The translations under genes were made by a program, and so were the position numbers. The notes below the pieces were generated by a model, which did no database searches, was not told the origin of the DNA, and saw only the letters and a program-made list of their open reading frames with translations. Positions 33,966 through 44,815 of a DNA stretch of 64,000 bases are shown here, one piece after another (the stretch's first letter is position 1; every line of letters starts with the position of its first letter). The DNA comes from Fomes fomentarius (taxonomy: Eukaryota > Basidiomycota > Agaricomycetes > Polyporales > Polyporaceae): contig JABYQN010000013.1 of the NCBI GenBank assembly GCA_022606135.1, positions 744,001 through 808,000 on the forward strand, read 5' to 3'.

Positions 33966-36865
33966 ATGAGCTTGAACGTTCACGCACTAGAAAAGGCCTT
34001 GCTCACAGGAACGTGGGCCGACGGGCTGGATGGCTTGTCCGACGCATCCGTTGTGAAGATCACGAGGAACGTAGTGCACGGCGATTTTCGCGATCTTAAA
34101 ACGTCACCCAGCCGAGATCTGTTTACGGTAACGGAATCTAACCAAGACATCCTCCTCCGCCCTCTCTCCGAGTGGTTCGACTTCACGCATCTATCCACAG
34201 GTAGCAGTCCGGAGGATGAGCTTCTCCGGCTCTCCTGCGCGGTTGCTTCCCTACACGCGTTCATTCAGGCTAATTGGACGGGCCCCGATCTTGACATCAA
34301 ACCCCTCGAGGTGCTCGCTCTCACCCCTGAACTATCCCAACTCGTGAACGAAGATCTGCTCCATCAAAAATCGGTCGCCGAGCTCGCGCACGGCGGCGAG
34401 CCAGCCTACCACCTATCCAAATTCCCGGTTTTCCTCCAGCTCGCCCAGGTCCTCCTCGACACTCCCTTCCAACACCTCCAATCCGTCCCGTGGTGGAAGC
34501 TGCGGACATGGCGCATCCATCAACAGCTCCTCGACGAACCTGTTCCCGTCCCACCCGAGATCTTCACTGCGGTCTCACCTCTCTTCGACAGCTTTGCCAC
34601 TGAGCCTGACCTCGCCGGACGACTATCGTTGGAGAAAGGCTTACTCGAACACTACGTAGGACATGACAAATCGGCTGCCGATTATTTCGTACGAGCCGCC
34701 AGGGCGACCCAACTCGAGTACGAGCTCACCGGCGCACTGGGCAAGCGCACCAAGTTCCAGCAGCACGACGTAACGCAGCTCATCCTCCTCGCCGAGTCTC
34801 GCGTCCGAGGTGACGGCACCGACCCTGTGCACGAGGTGGATACGAGCGGCGCCAGCCCCGAGGGCGACTCCACCCGTGGCCCCGCTGGAAGCGCAAACGT
34901 GCCCGAGCCGGTAATCCCTGAAACACTCCCCCTCAACGACGACACGTTGTTAGAGCAGACCGCCTTCACCTCATCTTCTGCGTCCACCTCTGCGACAGCC
35001 GCACCCGGTTCTCGCCTCACCCACGTAGACCCTGCCTCCCAGCCTGCACTACACCCGCTCGATCAATCGATCCTCCTCGCCCTCTGCCTCAACGTCAAGA
35101 ACACGTCCCCCGCCCATGGCCTCACTGCGGAGCAGATGTCGCCGTACGTCGCCCGAGTGATCGCACATCCTCGGAACTGGTCGGTACACACCGTGGCCCT
35201 CCTCCTACGCTCGCGGCTCGAGTCAAACCGGACACGTACCGTCGAGCGCTCCGTGCTTCAACTGCAGGCCCTTGTCGACCAGATGCCGACCGCGGACTCT
35301 ACGCTCGCCGAACGGCTGCTCTACATCCACGAGATCCTGCTTCCGAGCAAGTGGGAGATGGAGAGAGAGCTCGCGGCGCGCTACCTCTCCATCGGGGTCG
35401 TCAAGTCTGCTCTGGAGATCTTCGAGCGGCTCGAGATGTGGGAGGAGGTCGTCAAGTGCTGGGCGAGCATGGAGCGGGCCGACAAGGGCATCGCCATCAT
35501 CCGTGATCTCCTCGAGGGCCGCAAAGCCGAGGCGGACGCGGTCATCATGCAGGGCAAGTCCATCTCGGATAAACGCAGACGCGTCGTTGATACGGCCCGG
35601 GAGGCAAAGCTCTGGTGTCTCCTTGGGGATCTCGAGCCTGAGCATGCGCTCGAACACTACACCCGTGCCTGGGAGGTCTCTAAGGAGTCCTCGGGGCGGG
35701 CCATGCGATCCTTGGGCGGGCTCTACTTTGCACGAGGGGAGTATACGGAAGCGATCAGCTCCTTCCGGAAGGCCGTAGCTATCAACCCACTCCTCGCCCG
35801 CTCGTGGTTCGTGCTCGGCTGTGCGTACCTGCGGTTGGAAGACTGGGAGGGCGCTAAGGAGTCGTTTGTCCGATGTGTGACCATTGACGACGAGGACGGA
35901 GAAAGCTGGAACAACCTCGCTAGCGTGTATTTGCGGATGGGCGATGCGGGGAAGCAGGCGGCCCTGGAAGACGAGAAGGGTGAAAGCGCGGAAGACGAGG
36001 TGAGTTTGCCCCACCATTCTCTTTTCCCATTCATCCCATCCTGCGGTTCCGTGGCATGATCCGTGCGCTGGGGGGAAATTCGATTACTCACCACTCTCGA
36101 CGTTCGCAGGCAGCGAACGGCGCCCAGGAAGCGCAGCGCGAGGATGCAGCGAAGCGAATACCATTCACGAACAAGCTTCTCGCCTTCCGTGCGCTCAAGC
36201 AGGGCCTCAAATTCAACTACGAAAACTGGAGGATGTGGAACAACTACATGATCGTCGCCCTCGACGTCGGCGAGCTCTCGGAGGCCTGTCGGGCCCTCGC
36301 CCGGGTAGTCGAGGAACGCGCCGCAAAGGATGGCGCAGCGTGCGTCGACGAAGACGTCCTCGACAAGCTCGTCGATGCTGTGACACGCGGGCCAGGAGAA
36401 GCGCAACCGGGCGGTGGTGAGGACTCCCCCGAGGCTGCTGCGAGCCAGACGAAGGCAATCCAGGGCACGGGCCTCGAGCGACGCGTCGCAGACCTCTTCG
36501 AGCGAACCATCCTCCCTCGGGTGTCCTCGCCCCGGATATTCCGGGCGCGTGCACGGTTTCTCTCCGCAGAGGGCAGGTACGGGGACGCACTGAACGCTTA
36601 CCTGGACGCGTACCGTGCGGGCCCGGCAGGCTCGATGGAAAAGGGCGAGACGGACGTCGGGAAATGGCGCGAAGCGGTGGACGAGGTCGAGGAGATTGTC
36701 GATGTGCTGCGCAATTTCGGGCCGCGGCATGTCGAGGGCTTCAACTGGAAGCTTCAGGCGCACAGCATCGTGCGGACGTTTATGGGGCGAACGAAGGACT
36801 TCGAAGACGAACCAGAATGGGCCCGCCTGGTAGCGCTGCAGGGAGAGATCAGGAAGGAAGAGTAG
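33966..36865 (+). CDS. EMW1: TTC27/Emw1 TPR protein, 929 aa
   Basis: Tetratricopeptide protein orthologous to human TTC27 and yeast Emw1, an essential protein linked to cell-wall integrity and to chaperone-type assembly. Exons 33966..35999 and 36110..36865 (intron 110 nt, phase 0). The N-terminal half is helical and divergent (MSLNVHALEKALLTGTW ... RLSLEKGLLEHYVGHDKS). Canonical TPRs occupy about residues 550-700: EHYTRAWEVSKESSGRAMR, LYFARGEYTEAISSFRKAV, NPLLARSWFVLGCAYLRLED, ESWNNLASVYLRMGD, and after the intron AFRALKQGLKFNYENWRMWN with NYMIVALDVGELSEA. A Ser/Thr/Ala-rich linker of about 100 residues sits before them. The start was set at ATG 33966 because family similarity begins there. 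The strong GC bias gives long spurious frames on the opposite strand. Confidence 0.9.
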
Positions 36866-37230
36866 AAATGGGCGCGGAAGCTGTGGTACGTGCGAACTCG
36901 ACCTGCCTCGAGCCTCCGCAGGCCGCTGAGATGAGGTCGGCAGCACGGTTCGCGGATGTCTTGGGGTGGTAAGGTTTGTGATGTTAGGCGCGGGTGACAT
37001 CGAGAAGTTAGCCCAGTCAATGCAGACGAATCATCACTCGTGGATGGAGCTTGCCGATTTCGTGCGGCGTTGAGGTAATCGACTGGGAGTGGCACACCAG
37101 TCGGAGTTAGCTCTTCATCTCAACTTCCAGAATTAATAAGGACCAATCAAGTACGTTAATAAACGTGGACATAGGCTGGAAAGCATGGAATATGCGAGAC
37201 GAAGCAGTCTAAAGAGGCGCGCCATGGGGT
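36866..37230. other. Convergent 3' spacer, TTC27 / DUF6593
   Basis: 365 bp between two convergent genes; no feature seen. Confidence 0.5.
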
Positions 37231-38005
37231 TTACTGCCAATTCGACACCTGCGCGATCCGGTTCAGAGTCAACGTGGTGACGATTTCGGTGATTATCGGT
37301 AATGCGGCGTGTTTGAAGGTCAGTTTTGCGGCAAACGGATCTGACAGCTGGCTAGTCTCCCATAGTGCCATTACGTTGCCCTTGCCGTCTACGCACTGCG
37401 GGACCGTAAGCTGCCTTCACCGGGTCCTACCTCGGCGAATGTGCGCACCTCCAGTCGCTGTGTGGAGTGTATTCGCCACTTGTACTCCTTGAGGTTCTGT
37501 GCCCAAAAATATCGCGAGCTGACGGTAGGGACGCTGGCATGAACGAGGGCGTCACAGTAGTGGTCGGAATGCTGTGCGACTTACGTGCTGTTGTCCTTCT
37601 TTCGATTCCGTGCCTGTGCCATTGTTTGGTAGGTGCTGTTCCCGTATATCAAGTGGCCTGGTGTTCTATTTGGGCCAAAGTAGAAGTAGGAGTTGGAGGG
37701 GCCCATGATGTCTGGGTGTTGCTGTGCCCAGGGTGCTTCGCGTGCAATCTTCATGATGAGGTTTGGGTTCTCGTCAACCTGAATAATGGAGAACGTTCAG
37801 CGGGTGACGCGGAATGGACGCGCGCGAGACAGAGACCATTGATCTATGCAACAACCGTGCCACATTAGCGACGAGGCGAGAGGCGGTGTCTGCCGGAGAG
37901 GAAGAGAGGGACGCACACGGTGAAAGCGAGGCGGTTCTCGAGGTCTTCGAAGCGGGCATTCCAAGGGTCTGAGGAGAACTGGAGGAGGGTGTAGGAGGCA
38001 GCCAT
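37231..38005 (-). CDS. DUF6593-type protein, 171 aa
   Basis: Four small exons (minus): 38005..37919, 37778..37585, 37518..37449, 37395..37231; introns of 140, 66 and 53 nt. No single frame shows it because each exon is short. The joined protein starts MAASYTLLQFSSDPWNARFE and contains APWAQQHPDIMGPSNSYFYF, GPNRTPGHLIYGN, SRYFWAQNLKEYKWRI and CVDGKGNVMALWETSQ, then a C-terminal part ending IAQVSNWQ. This is the layout of the basidiomycete DUF6593 family, short beta-rich proteins of unknown function that are strongly expanded in mushrooms and polypores. The acceptor before SRYFW was preferred over one 22 nt further on because only it keeps EYKWR in frame. Function, partner and location are not known. 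Confidence 0.78.
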
Positions 38006-38719
38006 GGAGAGAGTCGGGGCGAGAGGATAAGACGGGAAAAGTCAGTGTCCGTCGCATGGTTGTATGGGTCTCGAGGGGATAGTAAACAAGGGAAGCGCAG
38101 AGCATCGCGCATCGACGATCTCGTTCGTGGCCGCCCACACCCAGACGGTCGCCCACGTGCACGCCACGAGGTCCGCCACGCGCGCATCGATCGGAAGCCT
38201 TCTCCCTTCCAACCTTCTTGAAACGCGACAAACAACCCGTCCGTGGCTCGCCCGGCCTCCCTCCTCCTCCGCCCTCCGCGGAATGTGCTACTCTCCCTCT
38301 CCTCCTCCCCCATCCCCATCCGACCACAGTCCAGCATCAGATAGGCCTTGTATCTCCACCGCCCAACAATCGTGAACTCTTTCCCAACCATCACCAACAC
38401 TCCTCACGCGCGTGTTCCGGCATCCATGGCGACTATTGCAACTGCATCTTACTACCTCCGTAGTAACTAAACGCGCCACGCGAGATCTAATCTCGGATTT
38501 CATTATGCACCCTCGTCCCTTGCCTCCCCGCCGCCACCAACTCCTGCTCTTAGCCCTCTGCCACCATCTCGTGCCTGCCACATCATTCTCGTCTTCAGAA
38601 TCACCACATGTACGACCGACGACCTGCTCGTGTGCTCACCGCTGCATCCGTGATATTCCAACGGCATCTTCAGACACGGCACCCCGAAAGAAGTCCTCCG
38701 CCGCCCATCCGTCCATGAT
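38006..38719. other. Intergenic, DUF6593 promoter to EMC6 3' side
   Basis: About 700 bp, pyrimidine-rich on the plus strand near 38250-38340. Several short frames on both strands but no recognisable gene. Confidence 0.45.
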
Positions 38720-39191
38720 TCAATCGTAAACTGCGAACAGCTTTCCATTGATATCCGCCTGATAGACCAATCACACGTTGCGAACGTACCGTGTACAATT
38801 CCTGTGTTATTAAACCCAACAGACGGTTCGCATCTAGAACGGAAGATGACGCGTGTAATGGGCGGATAGGCGTACCATAGAAGAGCGTCCACACCAGCAC
38901 GAACGAAAAGATGTTTTCCTGCCCTGGATTGACGAGTTCCCACCAGCCGCCAGGTACGTACTTCGCCGGCCGGCCCTTGCACTTGAGGTAAAGGCTCGAG
39001 GAGGTAAGGAGGGTTGAGAAGATGAAGAGCGCGAAGCCAAGTGTGTTCTCTAAGCCCAGAACGCCTGCTACCGCACCGGCGAAACAAGATGAGAGGAACT
39101 TAACAATGTATAGCCGGCCATTGTTGTACTGCACGTTCGGAGGGAAGAGGAGCTGAGCAGCAGCCTCAGGTGTAACTGCTGTTGCCGACAT
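38720..39191 (-). CDS. EMC6: ER membrane protein complex subunit 6, 112 aa
   Basis: Core membrane subunit of the EMC insertase. Exons (minus): 39191..38876, 38801..38790, 38730..38720. The middle exon is only 12 nt and the last 11 nt. Together they give GIVHVYD and the stop, the expected family C-terminus, which supports the unusual splicing. Three membrane segments are visible at about residues 28-46 (IVKFLSSCFAGAVAGVLGL), 50-67 (TLGFALFIFSTLLTSSSL) and 92-110 (ENIFSFVLVWTLFYGIVHV). The loop KCKGRPAKYVPGGWWELVNP is the family signature before the last helix. ATG 39191 was chosen over one further upstream because MSATAVTPEAAAQLLFPPN matches the usual length (about 110 aa). The gene is head-to-head with aspartate-semialdehyde dehydrogenase. 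Confidence 0.9.
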
Positions 39192-39413
39192 GGTCGTGGT
39201 CGTCGCGGTGCAAGGTGTACATAAGAGCGTCTGTGACCCTGCAGAGTGACGTTCATTTCGTAACGTCACGGTAACGGCATGGGATTACGGATCGCTTGCC
39301 GGCAAGCACTCTTTCTGCGCTCTCGCCGCTCAGACTCAGCTCAGAGTCACACTCTCCTCGTCTCACCTACACTCAGGACTTGTCTCGCACTCGTCCTCTC
39401 CGCTGTCGTTCAC
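39192..39413. promoter_or_regulatory. 222-bp bidirectional promoter, EMC6 / aspartate-semialdehyde dehydrogenase
   Basis: Only 222 bp separate the two start codons. It contains GTAACGTCACGGTAACG-like sequence around 39259-39275, an ATF/CREB-type GTCA core, but I cannot show that it is used. Confidence 0.5.
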
Positions 39414-40580
39414 ATGACAAACGCGAAGCAAATCAAGGTCGGCGTTCTTGGTGCAACCGGCACCGTCGGCCAACGCTTCATTGCGCTGCTCGCCGAGCAC
39501 CCATTCTTCGTGATCCATGCGCTCGGAGCATCTGCACGATCGGCAGGGAAGCCGTATTACAAGGCGGTCAATTGGAAGCAAACCCGGCCCATTCCCAGTG
39601 TCGCAAGGGAAATCACAGTCCAGGAGTGCGTGCCGGAACATTTCAAAGAATGCGCGGTCGTTTTCTCGGGACTGGACGCCGATGTAGCGGGGGATATTGG
39701 TATGTTCGAGTTTGATAGCGATAAAGCCAATCTAGTCACGTTTTAAACTCCTGCAGAACAAAGCTTCAGGCTCGCGGAGCTCGCCGTGTTCTCGAATGCA
39801 AAGAACTACAGGCGAGATCCTCATGTTCCGCTCATCGTTCCCCTCGTGAACACCTCCCACTTCTCTATCGTTCCCCAACAACAACGGTTGCACAGTCCAC
39901 CGCTCAAGAAGGGTTTCATCATTACGAACGCGAACTGTTCAACGACGGGGGTTGTGGTACCCCTTGCTGCGCTCGAGCGTGCGTTCGGTCCGATCGAGTC
40001 GTGTATCATCACCACGATGCAAGCCATCTCCGGTGCGGGATACCCAGGCGTCGCCTCCCTTGATATCTTCGACAACATCGTGCCTTACATCAGCGGTGAG
40101 GAAGAGAAGATCGAGTGGGAGACCCTCAAGATCCTCGGCGGGATCTCGCAGGGCGACGACGGGCTGAAGGCGTTTGACATGCACACAACGCAGCCCCTGC
40201 GCATCTCCGCCTCCTGCAATCGCGTGCCGGTCATCGAGGGGCACACAGAATGCGTGTCTGTGCGATTCTCCCGCCGGCCGCCCCCGAGTCCCCAGCAGGT
40301 GCGCGAGGCACTCCAGGCGTACACGTCCGAGGCGTATACGATCGGATGCCCGTCCGCTCCGCGTCACACGGTGTTTGTGCACGAGGAGGCGGACAGGCCT
40401 CAGCCGAGGCTGGACAGGGATTACCAGGCTGGAGCGGGTGTGTGTGTGGGAAGGGTGCGGCAGTGTAGGGTGTTGGATATCAAGTTCGTCGTGCTCGCGA
40501 ACAATGTCGCGATTGGGGCGGCGACGAGCAGCATCATCAACGCCGAGTACGCGGTGCTAAAAGGGATCGTCTCTGTGTAG
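39414..40580 (+). CDS. HOM2: Aspartate-semialdehyde dehydrogenase, 369 aa
   Basis: Second enzyme of the aspartate pathway: reduces aspartyl phosphate to the semialdehyde with NADPH, leading to threonine and methionine. Exons 39414..39699 and 39757..40580 (intron 57 nt, phase 1). The N-terminal Rossmann motif is [13 protein letters not shown] (residues 10-22). The catalytic Cys156 lies in [10 protein letters not shown], the family signature. His in [11 protein letters not shown] is the acid/base residue. [13 protein letters not shown] and the closing [21 protein letters not shown] are fungal-type. Length matches yeast Hom2 (365 aa). The upstream in-frame ATG at 39279 was rejected because family similarity starts at [11 protein letters not shown]. 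Fungi, unlike animals, need this enzyme. Confidence 0.93.
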
Positions 40581-41166
40581 ACGGATGTTGTGGGGCAGGG
40601 ACTGAGCGGCGAGCGCGGGTGCGCTGGGGTCGAAGTCGGAGTAGAAGGGGAATGGATAGAAAGAGTCAAAGGGCGGGCAGAGGACGGTGTTCTACATAGA
40701 GCACATGCACTCCGCGCCGCCGCAGTTGGGAAATTGGTCTACATGTACGAGTTAATGGAGCATACAAACATGGCTAGCTCTCGCATCATGCGCGACCGCA
40801 CCCGCGGGCGTTCTTTCGTGCACTGTCTCCGCGCGCCACCGAAGGCCTCGCTCACAGATATACACAACGTCCAACGTTGGGCACAGTGTGAGCCCGAAAG
40901 TGCGGAACAGCTGGACCCACAACTCGTTCAGGATAGATTGCATTCGAGTTGTGTCTCGTTTGCGAACGCAATTTATCTCACCTCAATCTCGTCGCGTAAG
41001 TCGCCCGCTCGCTCCCGATGGGCCACGGCGGGATTTCGTCCGAGTCCGGCAACTCACCCCTCTCCGGTCGTCTGCCATCTCGAACGTAAACAACTACTTG
41101 CCTCCACTCCTCTTGCTAGTCTGTTGATCGCGTGCGTCTGCCTTAAGCGACACTTCTATCTCTTTG
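40581..41166. other. Intergenic, HOM2 to RRP43
   Basis: Same-strand spacer of 586 bp with the HOM2 3' flank and RRP43 promoter. A 240-codon frame crosses it but has no family similarity and runs into RRP43 out of frame. Confidence 0.5.
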
Positions 41167-42355
41167 ATGACTGCTGCTGCGTCGTCTTCTCGCTCAGGTC
41201 CGGCGGCGGAGCAGGACGCGCTGAAGGCTCTCACGTTCCAACGCTTGCATCCCAAAACGTACCTGGAGAGATTCCTCGCGGAGAGTGTCAGGCCGGACGG
41301 ACGGGACTTTGACGAGTGGAGGGACGTTTCGCTGAATGTAGGTTCGTAGGCTGCTCTGAACGCAATCTCGGAGGGAGGACAGGAGGATGTTGACGGGCGG
41401 GACGTGCAAACAGGTTCAATATCCACTGCGGACGGGTCTGCGCTCGTGAAATTGGGCTCGACAACGGTCGTATGTGGCGTGAAGGCGGAAATTGCAGAGC
41501 CTGAGCTCGACAAGCCCAAGGAGGGCTTCCTTGGTACGCCCATGTTCCCCGCTTCTCCTTGTGCGAAGCGTTCAGACGCAGCCCGTCAGTACCAAATCTC
41601 GACCTCCCCGCAATTTGTTCTCCAAAATTCAAGCCTGGGCCTCCCACGGATGAGGCGCAAGTGCTATCGGATCGCCTGAACGATGTCCTCGTCTCGTGAG
41701 TTCGCAATTCTGGTCTTTGATGTCGCGCCACAAACGCGTCCGGCCGCGCAGATCGGGTGTCGTCTCGACATCTTCGCTATGTATCGAGCCGGGCAAGGCT
41801 GTGTGGGTGCTCTACGTGGATGCGACATGCATAAACTACGATGGAAACGCGTTCGACGCGACGCTGCTTGCGATGGCCGCAGCTCTGAAAAACAGTACGT
41901 GCCCCGTGCTACGCCGTCCCGCGATCCTTCTAGGTTACACGATCCCCGCATATAGCAAGGTTGCCAAAGGCAGCGTACGATGAAAACCGGCAACGCACAA
42001 TATGCTCTCGCAAAACGATGGTGCCGCTCGAGATCGGATCCCTCCCGACCTCGTACTCTTTCGGTATCTACGGGTGAGCAGTATTCCCACTTCCTTCATT
42101 CGTCCCTATCCGTTTCACGCTTCTAATGCTTGGATTGGTTACAGCACCCACATCCTCGCAGACCCAACATCGTTCGAAGAGCCACTACTAGATACGACCG
42201 TCTCGGTCGTCATCGATGACCACGGTGGTTTGACCTCCGTCATGCAGCTGGGCCTGGGCATACTGGGAACCACGGACGACGTTCTCACGCGATGCATCGA
42301 TGCATCGAAACTCTGCTGGGCGCAGGCACGCAAAGACGTGTATGGCACGTCGTGA
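41167..42355 (+). CDS. RRP43: Exosome core subunit Rrp43 (EXOSC8), 290 aa
   Basis: RNase PH-like ring subunit of the RNA exosome (3' processing and decay of RNA). Six exons: 41167..41341, 41414..41533, 41590..41695, 41752..41894, 41956..42073, 42145..42355; all introns are 56-72 nt and the total is 873 nt. Family landmarks: YLERFLAESVRPDGRDFDEW, GSISTADGSALVKLGSTTVV, GVKAEIAEPE, VPNLDLPAICSPKFKPGPP, EPGKAVWVLYVDATCINYDG, AFDATLLAMAAALKN, then ILADPTSFEEPLL and VVIDDHGGLTSVMQLG. The order and wording match EXOSC8 better than Rrp42 or Rrp45. No catalytic residues are expected; the eukaryotic ring is inactive. The first donor was placed after GTAG at 41341 so that the GSIST block stays in frame. 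Confidence 0.9.
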
Positions 42356-42910
42356 CCCACGAATTCCAACTTGGGCCGCGGCCCTCGAATTTCGAACCTT
42401 CGTGACGAGCCGCGGTGTGCTTGTTCTGTCGGACTTCGCAGTGTCAAGCAAGCGTTTGCTTCGGTGCCTTCAACCTTGCGCTTAAGTTACATGTTGTGTA
42501 AGTGCCGTATCCAAGACGATCGATGCTACACGTGTCCGCCCCCCGGCGCTGACGGTCTCTTTTAGAAGCTAGCTGTCAGTCAGTGTTATACACGAATTTA
42601 CGTGCTACCGGCATCTCTTGCTTGGTAGCTGTCAACTTGGCTGTCGAAGGTTCTGTAGGGTCTGGTCCCTGAGTCTGAAGACTCTGAACTCTGGTATACG
42701 TACTTTCGGGGATGATCGAACCACAAAGAATTCGTGAGAGATGCCAAGTGTGCGCAATGGTATGATCGAACAGTGGTATTATTCCAATCCTCCTACACGT
42801 ATTTCTGACCCCTGCCGATGTTGCACGTCACTCACCACCCTGCGGTAGGACACGTGTGCGATCGCAGCCGCCGTCATAACCAACCACGATGGCACAGTAT
42901 TGCCGAATGC
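42356..42910. other. Convergent 3' spacer, RRP43 / dioxygenase
   Basis: 555 bp between two convergent genes; it marks the change from the housekeeping block to the accessory region. No feature recognised. Confidence 0.5.
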
Positions 42911-43893
42911 TTACACTGTAGCTAATATCATCTCATGGCGCCCTCCGGCCACCACATTCCGCTCGATGCCGTGCTCTCTCAACTTCTCATTCCACCACTT
43001 CAGACTCTTCGTCGTCTCGACGTCGTCCGCAGGTAGTTCAGGCAAGTTGTGAAGGCGCTCTCCACCATTTGCAGCAGGTATCGACCACCCTGTCGCCATA
43101 TTCTGACGCCGAGTTGGACGCCAGGCATCCGCACTGCAATGCACGCATTGCATCAGCATTTGGTCGCTTCGGTGAGTGTGTGCGCGACACGTACAAGTCG
43201 ATCTTCAGGTGTTCGGTGTCGTTTGCAGGACAGACATACACCTGAGTAGTCAATGGCGCGTGCTTGCCTTGCACACCCGTAACCATGAGGTGAAGATGTC
43301 CTGCCCGCTTCCCTAGGAGGGGCGCGCCGTAGTCTCCTGGCCGGACGGTCAGGATCTCTGCGCGACCATTTGCATCCGTGGTCACCTTTCCGCGCAGCGT
43401 CCATGAAGCGAAGTGGTAGACTCCCTCCGAATCGGCCTGCCAGCCATCGAGGACCGCGTTCGGGACGGGATCGCCCTTCGCGTCCTTGACGTCGAGGATG
43501 AGCAAGAAGGGGCCTTGCTCTGCCACATTCTCGTGAGTAACCCTATTACTCCAGCTAGGATGACAGGTACTCACTGCGCAACAGCTCGGCCGGGGCGAGT
43601 ACCGCCTTGCCATCCTCGATCTGCCGTGTCGGCGCCCCGGGAACGTAGTATGGACCTGGCCGCATTGCTCAGTTGAGTAGACGTTTTTTCTTCACCTCAT
43701 ATGATTGTAGTTTTGTCTGCGTACCTTCGATATCGTCGTTCACACTCTTCCTGCCTCGGAAGCCCCACCTCCATGACAGAGGATTGTCCACCACCAGCAT
43801 AATCCATGACGTCCGCACGATGCTGAAGAGCCTCCTGAAGAGGCTCACGCTGATGTACGGCGCCCAGTTCGCGGCCGTGGTGACTTGCGACAT
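42911..43893 (-). CDS. Intradiol ring-cleavage dioxygenase A, 265 aa
   Basis: Non-haem Fe(III) enzyme that opens catechol-type rings between the two hydroxyls. Exons (minus): 43893..43725, 43655..43575, 43519..43195, 43133..42911; introns 69, 55 and 61 nt. The N-terminal helical part (WAPYISVSLFRRLFSIV) leads to DDIEGPYYVPGAPTRQ, the usual entry to the beta-sandwich. The expected iron ligands are present: Tyr118 in SEGVYHFASW, Tyr147 in RPGDYGAP, His158 and His160 in AGHLHL. LDVKDAKGDPVPNAVLDGWQ and LRGKVTTDANGRAEI are family core. There is no signal peptide, so it is probably intracellular, unlike the secreted fungal intradiol group. Substrate (catechol, hydroxyquinol or similar) cannot be told from sequence. 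A close tandem paralogue lies 0.9 kb away with the same four-exon structure. Confidence 0.87.
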
Positions 43894-44815
43894 TGTTCGT
43901 AGTGCGCGTAGTCCTATTGTCGTCGTGGTGAGAGGCTTGGGGGCGGCGTGAGTACGCGTTCGCACTGGTCTCCACCTATGTAGGAGTCTAGCACGGGCTG
44001 GCTGGCCTGTCCGCAGACTCGGGACTGAATGCATTTGTCATGTCATGGCCCCGCACGGATAAGTCGCATGAGCTGAGCAGCGGGCTATGGTGAAGGTCTC
44101 GGATACATTCGCGTCTATAGACTCCATGTGAAAAGACATGGCCGGCTGATCTCCAAATTCACAGATGCATCGTTCGCGGGGTGAGCACAAGACGAGTGTG
44201 TGACATCCTCCCCGTCGATCGGGTTCCTTCCTCTCTCAGGCCTCCCAGTGAACGAAGCGCTGGCCTACTAGCCAGTCAGCGTTCCACGACATCTTTGTAA
44301 GTAAGTTTAGGCCCACACTCGTAACTGCGACGATACTTCATTGCTCCGATCCTTGCTCCGATTTTTGGAGGCGATATGGGCGGTCATCGATAATCTCTCC
44401 GCTGCAGACATATGATTTGCTTGTCGCTCCAGTCGCGGTAAAGGACGTCTCGGGCGTCGCCCTTCAATTTCACGCCTTTCTGGTCGTCTCGTTTATCGAA
44501 ACAAGTACATGCCATGCAATATTGCACATGCGAAATGCGCATCCAGACGAGGCCGAAGTGGAAACTGATGTGTCGATTGGATGGAAGGTGACCACTCCTT
44601 CTGATAGTCCATGCATGACCTGCTCGAATTCAGTACTGCTCCGAGTCACCGCTGTCCCAATCAGAGCAGCGTGCGCGCCAGTGTGCAAGAGTGCTAGCTA
44701 TGGGATCAATCGATGATTTGATACACATGATATAATCATGAAGAATATTGAATGTGGCTACGATGGAAGCTATTGATAGCTGACAACAACGCGAGTTTGG
44801 TGAAGTTACCAGTCT
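43894..44815. other. Spacer between the two dioxygenase genes
   Basis: About 920 bp: promoter side of dioxygenase A and 3' side of B. A 99-codon plus-strand frame (44417-44716) has no family similarity. No remnant of a further copy seen. Confidence 0.5.

Noticed and set aside
35223..37000. Minus-strand frames of 264 and 425 codons over TTC27
   Set aside because: Antisense of a GC-rich coding exon; the plus-strand frame has clear TPR similarity and continues through a spliced intron.
38288..38581. Minus-strand frames between DUF6593 and EMC6 as a possible gene
   Set aside because: Low-complexity Arg/Gly-rich reading of pyrimidine tracts with no conserved pattern.
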